A DNA stretch of 13,253 nt, from positions 1 through 13,253 of the forward strand of contig CAJTQG010000046.1 in NCBI GenBank assembly GCA_910578605.1. The letters run 5' to 3'. Below the pieces are notes generated by a model. That model had not been told where the DNA came from, made no database searches, and saw only the letters and a program-made list of their open reading frames with translations. The DNA comes from an uncultured Lachnospiraceae bacterium. Lineage in GTDB: Bacteria > Bacillota > Clostridia > Lachnospirales > Lachnospiraceae. The position numbers were made by a program, and so were the translations under genes. The stretch's first letter is position 1; every line of letters starts with the position of its first letter. Below, in pieces: positions 8,748 to 13,253 of the stretch.

Positions 8748-8828
8748 GTGCATAGTTGTGAAACTAAAAGTGAGTTAAGGTAAGTTTAACATAAAGCTGC
8801 TTCTACTTGTTGTGCTAGTGTGAAAGTT
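8748..8828 (+). repeat. Imperfect direct repeat upstream of the Hsp70-like gene
   Basis: GTGCATAGTTGTGAAACT at 8748-8765 recurs as GTGCTAGTGTGAAAGTT at 8812-8828; allowing two single-base gaps, 15 of 16 aligned bases agree. The copies begin 64 bases apart in the 120-base gap between the scaffold gene and the Hsp70-like gene. They could be a pair of operator half-sites, or chance. No convincing -35/-10 pair and no strong terminator are visible in this gap. Confidence 0.3.
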
Positions 8829-8853
8829 GGAGTAATAGGAAAGGAAGACAGAC

Positions 8854-10140
8854 ATGGAACAGTCACAATATACAATTTTAGGAATGGATATCAGTGATGA
8901 TTTTACACAAGTGGCATGGTATCAGCCAGATATGCAGGAGCCTAGTTCCTTGTCTGTGGCCGAGGGGGAGGAGGAGTATCGGATTCCTTCCATTATCTGT
9001 AAAAAGGAGAATCAGCCAGTTTGGCTGTTGGGGGAGAGCGCAAAGGAATTGGCTGTGATAGGCAAGGGTTATGAAGTTCGCCACCTTCTCAAAAAACTTG
9101 AAAAATCAGAGGAATTTGAGATTGAGGGAGCAGTGTATACAGCGGCAGAATTGCTGAAAATCTATTTTCAATGCGTTTTGGAGTGGGCCATGGAGAGAAC
9201 CGGAGGGGAAAGATTTTCCTATATTACGGTTTCCACGGAGAAATTGACAAAAAATCTGATAGACCAAGTGTTTCTGGCATTATCCTTGCTAGGTTATGAT
9301 AAAGAGAGGGTGCGGGTAATCAGCTACACGGAAAGTCTGATTTATTATGTATTAAGTCAGCCAAAAGAGCTTCGGATGAATGATGTGGCCCTATTTGATT
9401 TTTCTAAAGATAATTTTACATATCGCAGGATGAATGTTTCAAGGGGAACAAACCCAACTATTGTGCAGGTGGATAAGGAGGATTTGACAGAAGAGATAGC
9501 GTTTCCAAAGGGTTTGTCCCAGATAGAGAGGGAGGCCATGGATGAGGAATTTGCTAAAATGATAGGCAGGGAGTTTCGGCATGGAATTGTCTCTACGGTT
9601 TATTTGACAGGAGAGGGGTTTTACGAGGAATGGGCAAAAGAATCTATGAAGGTAATCTGTAGTAAAAGAAGGGTATTTCAGGGGTATAATTTGTATGTGA
9701 AGGGGGCGGCATATGCGGGATATATGCGGTATAGTGGAGAGTATTTTGAAAATTGTGTGTTCTATTGCCAGGAGAGAACTAAGGTAGATATATCACTGCT
9801 GGTGCAGCATGGTCAAAAGCAGATGCCGCTTTTATTAAGCAGGGCAGGAACCAACTGGTATGAGGCGGGGGCTATTGCGGAGGGGATTTTGGATAATGTA
9901 AGTGAGATTGTATTTGTTATGACATCTCCCATTACAAAACAAAGCGAAAATTATAAAATTGATTTGCACGATTTTCCAGTGAGACCAAACAAGACCACAA
10001 GGGTGGAGATTGGATTAAGTTATACAAGCGAGGAGCAGTGTACCATTTTAATTAAGGACAAGGGCTTTGGGGAGCTTTTTAAAGCTACCGGCAAGGCTGT
10101 CAGAAAGATGATTAAGCTGCAGGAATGGAGGGAGGAGTGA
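8854..10140 (+). CDS. Divergent Hsp70/actin-fold protein (DUF5716-like)
   Basis: The 428-residue product reads as a distant DnaK relative. ILGMDISDDFTQVAWY (8-23) corresponds to the first phosphate motif of Hsp70; RIPSIIC at 43-49 followed by WLLGESAKELA at 57-67 matches the Hsp70 TPS...VGEAAK block; VRVISYTESLIYYVLS (153-168) matches the connect-1 INEPTAAALAY block; VALFDFSKDNFTY (178-190) matches phosphate-2; VYLTGEGFYEEW (249-260) matches the adenosine motif; YVKGAAYAGYM (281-291) matches connect-2. Residues 300-428 are beta-rich with TTRVEIGLSYTSEEQCTILI (381-400), in the place of a substrate-binding domain. The glycines and threonine of phosphate-1 (GTT) and phosphate-2 (GGGT, here SKDN) are lost, so ATP hydrolysis is uncertain. 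The ATG at 8854 follows AAAGGAAG with suitable spacing. The TPR-like gene starts 4 bases after its stop, suggesting a shared transcript. I associate it from memory with DUF5716; the Hsp70 alignment was made by eye. Confidence 0.8.
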   Translation: MEQSQYTILGMDISDDFTQVAWYQPDMQEPSSLSVAEGEEEYRIPSIICKKENQPVWLLGESAKELAVIGKGYEVRHLLKKLEKSEEFEIEGAVYTAAELLKIYFQCVLEWAMERTGGERFSYITVSTEKLTKNLIDQVFLALSLLGYDKERVRVISYTESLIYYVLSQPKELRMNDVALFDFSKDNFTYRRMNVSRGTNPTIVQVDKEDLTEEIAFPKGLSQIEREAMDEEFAKMIGREFRHGIVSTVYLTGEGFYEEWAKESMKVICSKRRVFQGYNLYVKGAAYAGYMRYSGEYFENCVFYCQERTKVDISLLVQHGQKQMPLLLSRAGTNWYEAGAIAEGILDNVSEIVFVMTSPITKQSENYKIDLHDFPVRPNKTTRVEIGLSYTSEEQCTILIKDKGFGELFKATGKAVRKMIKLQEWREE

Positions 10141-10144
10141 AAAC

Positions 10145-10984
10145 ATGAGCGGATTGATTTTATGCAGTAAACAATCCAAGATTCCTTATTACATAGCTGA
10201 GTTAAATTTAAATATATACTCCATAGAGGAGTTGAGCTATTACCTCTATCATCATCTATATCTGATAGAGGATGAATTTTTTAATGATAAGCTTGTACAG
10301 TATATTGAGCAGGAGTGCAGGCGGCCAAAGGTGGCTGCAAAATTGAGAAATTGCATACAAGAAAAGGCGCCTTTTGGAGAATGTGTAAAAATTATTCTTA
10401 CCGCATCTGCTTACTACAGTGAACGGGAATTGGATAAAATACAGGATACATTAAGTGAAATAGGGAATAAAAGTTTGTCTGAGAGACGAAAGGCAAGAGC
10501 AGATATTCTGATGGGATGTAAAAAATATACAGGTGCATTGTCTGCTTACAGGGAAGTATTGGCAAAGAGAGATCGCAATGACAGTACTCAATTTTGCTCA
10601 GATGTGTGGTATAATATTGGAGTTGTATACATTAAAATGTTTTTGTTTCAGGAGGCATTGGAAGCATTTTTTCATGCATATGCATGCTGTCCGAGAGAGG
10701 AATTGATTGATGATATGCTTCGCATCTGCCTTATTTGGCAAAATGAAACAGAGGTATTAAAAATAGTAGGAAAGTATAAGGTGACAGATGAACGACTGCA
10801 GAAGTGCAGAAATCAAGTAGACAGGGAGAGAGAAGTGCTGATGCAAGAAAGCTTTATGGAAAAGCTGCAAAAGGAAGTCAGCGCAGTTTCCCAGGAGGAT
10901 ATACAAGATTTAACCCGAACTAAGCTTATGTACTATGTGGCGGGGAAGTGGAAAGCTTCCTACCGAGATGAAATGATTGGTTAA
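10145..10984 (+). CDS. TPR-like helical-repeat protein of unknown function
   Basis: The product is 279 residues, soluble and predominantly helical, with no signal peptide or membrane span. Residues about 112-143 (centred on ARADILMGCKKYTGALSAYR) and about 152-184 (SDVWYNIGVVYIKMFLFQEA, then LEAFFHAYACCP) have the small and aromatic residue spacing of two consecutive tetratricopeptide repeats. An N-terminal helical region (25-105) and a charged helical C-terminus (210-279, ending AGKWKASYRDEMIG) flank them. TPR domains usually bind peptides or protein partners. Lying immediately after an Hsp70-fold gene, this could be its partner or co-chaperone-like adaptor; that is inference, and no J domain is present. 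The ATG at 10145 is preceded by GGAGGGAGGAG ending within the preceding stop codon region, a strong site. The next gene's ribosome binding site begins two bases after this stop, so translational coupling is likely. I do not recognise a named family. Confidence 0.8.
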   Translation: MSGLILCSKQSKIPYYIAELNLNIYSIEELSYYLYHHLYLIEDEFFNDKLVQYIEQECRRPKVAAKLRNCIQEKAPFGECVKIILTASAYYSERELDKIQDTLSEIGNKSLSERRKARADILMGCKKYTGALSAYREVLAKRDRNDSTQFCSDVWYNIGVVYIKMFLFQEALEAFFHAYACCPREELIDDMLRICLIWQNETEVLKIVGKYKVTDERLQKCRNQVDREREVLMQESFMEKLQKEVSAVSQEDIQDLTRTKLMYYVAGKWKASYRDEMIG

Positions 10985-10985
10985 T

Positions 10986-10990
10986 GGAGG
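10986..10990 (+). promoter_or_regulatory. Ribosome binding site that sets the start of the coiled-coil membrane protein
   Basis: GGAGG at 10986-10990 directly abuts the ATG at 10991, which leaves no spacer, but it lies 9 bases before the in-frame ATG at 11000. The later ATG gives MGIFQWIKKKEK and is the better start. Confidence 0.7.
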
Positions 10991-10999
10991 ATGTGGAAA

Positions 11000-12331
11000 A
11001 TGGGTATCTTTCAATGGATAAAGAAAAAAGAAAAGATTTCTTTGCAGCAGGCAGCGCTGCAAAAAAACCAGGAGGATGTTTTACAGGATATGAAGCTGGG
11101 AGAATTTCACAGCGTGGAGGAATTGTTGTCTCATAGAGACATTGGTTCTATGGAAAAGGAGAACAACCAAGGGGATAAGGATAGTATTGTCCAGAGAACA
11201 GAAGAGTTTCAGGTGGACTCGGTGAATGAAGAAGCCTTTTATGATTACAGCCAGGAGCAATGCTGTGAGTTTGTGGAGGAAGCCTGTATGCAGATGAAGC
11301 AGGTGAGCGAGCGGATTGAGGAGACAAAAAGGGAGCTTCAGATTGTCAATTCTTACATGTCTGATGTACAGCTGATTCAAAATATGCCCTCGCCCAATAA
11401 GGAGATTATTGAGGAGTTGGCCCAGAGGGTTGTAATGCTAGAGAGGGATAGGGATGCCTACAGTGATTATGAGTCCGATGTGACAGACACATTATATGAA
11501 CAAATGTCCTCCATGGAAAAAAATATATCCAAGATTCTCTCACAGATGGATGAGGAAGAAAAGCTGTGTATGAAAGTAAAAAAGGATTTGAACCTCTTAG
11601 AAGGTGAAAAGCGCATTTTGAAGATTGAGAAACAGGATATGCAGCACCGCCTTAGTTTAATGAGCGGCATATTGCGGGGACTTGTTATATCCATTATTGC
11701 TTTGGGGCTTTTGTTTGTTGCTTTTAAGATGGTATCCCAAGATACCTACAGTTTAATTATGTTAGGATTGATGACTGGTGTAATGGCAGGAATTGTAGTT
11801 GTGTATACACTGACAAGAAATACTCAGGAAAATATAAAGCTGAATGAGCTGAAGATGAATAAGGCAATCGTCACCATGAATCACATAAAGATTAAGTATG
11901 TGAATGCCATCAATCATTTAGATTATCAATACCGCAAATATAAAGTAAAAAATGCATATGAGCTGAGCCAGATGTGGAATAAATATGTGGTGGCAAAAAA
12001 GAAAAAGGAAAACTTCAGGCGGACTAACACAGAATTGTACAGTGCAAGGGAAGATTTAATTGCTTCACTGGGAGTGCTGAAACTGTATGACACTGGTGTG
12101 TGGGAGGAGCAGGCGGGAGCTATTTTGAATAAGGAGGAGCAGGTGGAGCTTTTGAGTAATTTAGAAATCCGTCGTTTTTCTTTGAAGGAGGCTATTGATT
12201 TTGACTTGGAGGCCATGGAGAAAATGAAGTCAGATGTGATGAAACTGACTATTATTAAAAAAGAATACGCCCAGATGATTCTTGCCATGGTAGACAAAAT
12301 TGGCAGCAGTTCACAGCAGTCAGTGCATTAA
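11000..12331 (+). CDS. Coiled-coil protein with a two-helix membrane hairpin, unknown function
   Basis: From the ATG at 11000 the protein is 443 residues. The N-terminal half is acidic and helical. A likely coiled coil runs over about 88-217 (QCCEFVEEACMQMKQVSERI, later LLEGEKRILKIEKQDMQHRL). Two hydrophobic helices follow: about 225-243 (ILRGLVISIIALGLLFVAF) and about 250-270 (YSLIMLGLMTGVMAGIVVVY), separated by a short loop of roughly KMVSQDT. Flanking basic residues suggest that both ends face the cytoplasm and only the loop is outside. The C-terminal half is again helical, with a basic AKKKKENFRR patch near 332-341 and a coiled-coil-like region to the end. There is no signal peptide and no enzymatic motif. 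The topology suits a membrane anchor or tension sensor for a cytoplasmic complex. Its position 15 bases after the TPR-like gene suggests that the partner proteins are encoded beside it. I do not recognise a family. The stop at 12329-12331 is followed by an in-frame Asn-codon repeat (see the separate entry). Confidence 0.85.
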   Translation: MGIFQWIKKKEKISLQQAALQKNQEDVLQDMKLGEFHSVEELLSHRDIGSMEKENNQGDKDSIVQRTEEFQVDSVNEEAFYDYSQEQCCEFVEEACMQMKQVSERIEETKRELQIVNSYMSDVQLIQNMPSPNKEIIEELAQRVVMLERDRDAYSDYESDVTDTLYEQMSSMEKNISKILSQMDEEEKLCMKVKKDLNLLEGEKRILKIEKQDMQHRLSLMSGILRGLVISIIALGLLFVAFKMVSQDTYSLIMLGLMTGVMAGIVVVYTLTRNTQENIKLNELKMNKAIVTMNHIKIKYVNAINHLDYQYRKYKVKNAYELSQMWNKYVVAKKKKENFRRTNTELYSAREDLIASLGVLKLYDTGVWEEQAGAILNKEEQVELLSNLEIRRFSLKEAIDFDLEAMEKMKSDVMKLTIIKKEYAQMILAMVDKIGSSSQQSVH

Positions 12332-12337
12332 AAGCAT

Positions 12338-12376
12338 AATGGTAATAATTGTAATAGTAATGGCAATAGCAATGGC
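12338..12376 (+). repeat. AAT-NNN hexamer microsatellite after the coiled-coil gene
   Basis: Thirteen consecutive triplets alternate AAT with GGT, AAT, TGT, AGT, GGC and AGC. The last part repeats the 8-mer AATGGCAA (12359-12366 and 12371-12378). Read in the frame of the preceding gene it would encode alternating Asn with Gly, Ser, Cys or Asn. It fills most of the 64-base gap before the next gene and ends at that gene's ribosome binding site. It may be non-coding simple sequence or a former C-terminal tail. Confidence 0.7.
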
Positions 12377-12381
12377 AAAGG

Positions 12382-12389
12382 AAAGGAGG
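12382..12389 (+). promoter_or_regulatory. Strong ribosome binding site of the secreted protein gene
   Basis: AAAGGAGG at 12382-12389 is a perfect Shine-Dalgarno sequence, 6 bases before the ATG at 12396, and fixes the start of the gene that runs off the window. Confidence 0.85.
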
Positions 12390-12395
12390 ATTTTT

Positions 12396-13253
12396 ATGAA
12401 AAAAATAATGGTCAGGTTTTCTCTTTTTATGTGCTTTGAATTTGCCATTTTGGGAGGAGCTCTCCTGTCATCTGCTCAAGTTAAGGCAGATATGGTAAAT
12501 ATGACATTGGAAGCAGGGGGTTACAAGAGCAGCGAGAAAAAGACAGGGATTGTGGACGAATATTATGATAACGAAAAGGGAGTTTATCAGCTTCACCCTA
12601 TTATTTACAATGAGAAGGGTGAGCCTGAGACAGGGCGAATGGGGGGAAACATGTTTGCCACTTTGGATGGAATTGCAAAAGTTCCCTTATATTGGAGTGA
12701 GATTACATACAAAGATATGGACGGTAAAAATCAGTATATGGGAGTGTTGAAGCCGCAGGATGGGCAGGGATGGACAGAGCAAAGCTGTGTCATTTGGAAG
12801 CCCAAATTTGAGCCCCAGGAATTTCGGGTGTACGCCTTGGCATCTAAGCAGGGGCCAAGAGATTTAAAAGTGGAATACAGTTTGGATGGCGGGGAAACAT
12901 TTGTCTTGTTTCCAAATGGAACAGTAACGTTAAAGCAGGGAGAGCAGGAGCAGAATATATTTGAAAATATCGCTATTTTAGGGGAAACTTTATGGGAGAT
13001 AAGAAAGGCTATCCATAATCAGCAGTGTTATATCCGTATATCGACGGCATCCGATGTAAAGTTAGATGGAAGTATCGGTTTGTATGGAAGTCAGGAAGGA
13101 GAGCTAGTGTTATCTCAACTTTCCAGTCATATGTGGGTATATATATGTGTTCCTCCCCCTATGCCGCCTGAAATAGCAAAACTATCAGTGCATAAAATTG
13201 GGGATAAAAAGGCAAAGATTTCTTGGCAGAACACAAGAGGTAGAGCAGAAAAG
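12396..13253 (+). CDS. Secreted protein with a probable Fn3 domain, 3' end outside window
   Basis: The frame is open from the ATG at 12396 to the last base, giving 286 residues with no stop, so the C-terminus is missing. Residues 1-31 are a clear signal peptide: KK near the start, a hydrophobic core (FAILGGALLSS) and a likely cleavage after QVKA, before D32. There is no lipobox. The exported part begins with a Gly/Tyr-rich segment and a beta-rich region with YSLDGGETFVLFPNG at 161-175, reminiscent of beta-sandwich surface or repeat proteins. From about 253, the VPPPMPPEIAKLSV linker followed by KKAKISWQN (271-279) looks like the beginning of a fibronectin type III domain, cut by the window edge. 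Whether it has cell-wall anchor signals (sortase motif, choline or S-layer domain) cannot be seen. It follows the coiled-coil gene by 64 bases on the same strand with no terminator between, so it may belong to the same transcript. I do not recognise a family; binding to surface or matrix ligands is only a guess. Confidence 0.85.
   Translation, partial: MKKIMVRFSLFMCFEFAILGGALLSSAQVKADMVNMTLEAGGYKSSEKKTGIVDEYYDNEKGVYQLHPIIYNEKGEPETGRMGGNMFATLDGIAKVPLYWSEITYKDMDGKNQYMGVLKPQDGQGWTEQSCVIWKPKFEPQEFRVYALASKQGPRDLKVEYSLDGGETFVLFPNGTVTLKQGEQEQNIFENIAILGETLWEIRKAIHNQQCYIRISTASDVKLDGSIGLYGSQEGELVLSQLSSHMWVYICVPPPMPPEIAKLSVHKIGDKKAKISWQNTRGRAEK

Noticed and set aside
12550..12750. 66-codon frame inside the secreted protein gene
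   Set aside because: It overlaps the strongly supported signal-peptide gene in another frame, lacks its own ribosome binding site, and has no recognisable product.
1..13253. CRISPR arrays, tRNA or rRNA genes, transposases, phage integrases, attachment sites
   Set aside because: Read for all of these and found none; the region looks chromosomal and stable, with no flanking direct repeats suggesting an integrated element.

Overview
The window looks like chromosomal DNA from an anaerobic, spore-forming member of the Clostridia, most likely the family Lachnospiraceae. The evidence is a germination protease gene (only endospore formers have it), moderately AT-rich sequence, strong Gram-positive ribosome binding sites (AAAGGAGG, GGAGG), and two large proteins that I recognise from memory as the Lachnospiraceae-type DUF5716/DUF5717 families. 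Those DUF names could not be checked here. All eight genes lie on the + strand. There is no tRNA, rRNA, CRISPR array, insertion sequence or phage gene.

Region 1 (1-5087) is housekeeping and sporulation. It holds gpr (germination protease, 12-1004), a class A penicillin-binding protein with glycosyltransferase and transpeptidase domains and a long charged C-terminal tail (1127-3700), and rarA/mgsA (AAA+ replication-associated recombination ATPase, 3759-5087; this start is corrected from the longest reading on ribosome-binding-site grounds).

Region 2 (5155-13253) is the unusual part. A 1192-residue cytoplasmic scaffold-like protein alternates beta-rich domains with long helical-repeat regions (5155-8733). 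It is followed by a divergent Hsp70/actin-fold protein whose second phosphate-binding loop is degenerate (8854-10140), a TPR-like helical protein 4 nt downstream (10145-10984), a coiled-coil protein with a two-helix membrane hairpin (11000-12331), and a secreted protein that appears to enter an Fn3 domain where the window ends (12396-13253, no stop inside the window). The tight spacing of the last four genes suggests one transcript. The set has the parts of a chaperone-like or cytoskeleton-like assembly tied to the membrane: nucleotide-fold protein, solenoid scaffold, TPR adaptor, membrane anchor and an exported partner. Its function is not known to me and the link between the parts is inferred from gene order.

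Intergenic gaps are all shorter than 130 bases. The best regulatory signals are a TATAAT -10 box ahead of the penicillin-binding protein gene, an imperfect direct repeat ahead of the Hsp70-like gene, and an Asn-codon microsatellite directly after the coiled-coil gene that stays in frame with it past the stop codon. No convincing strong Rho-independent terminator was found anywhere in the window.
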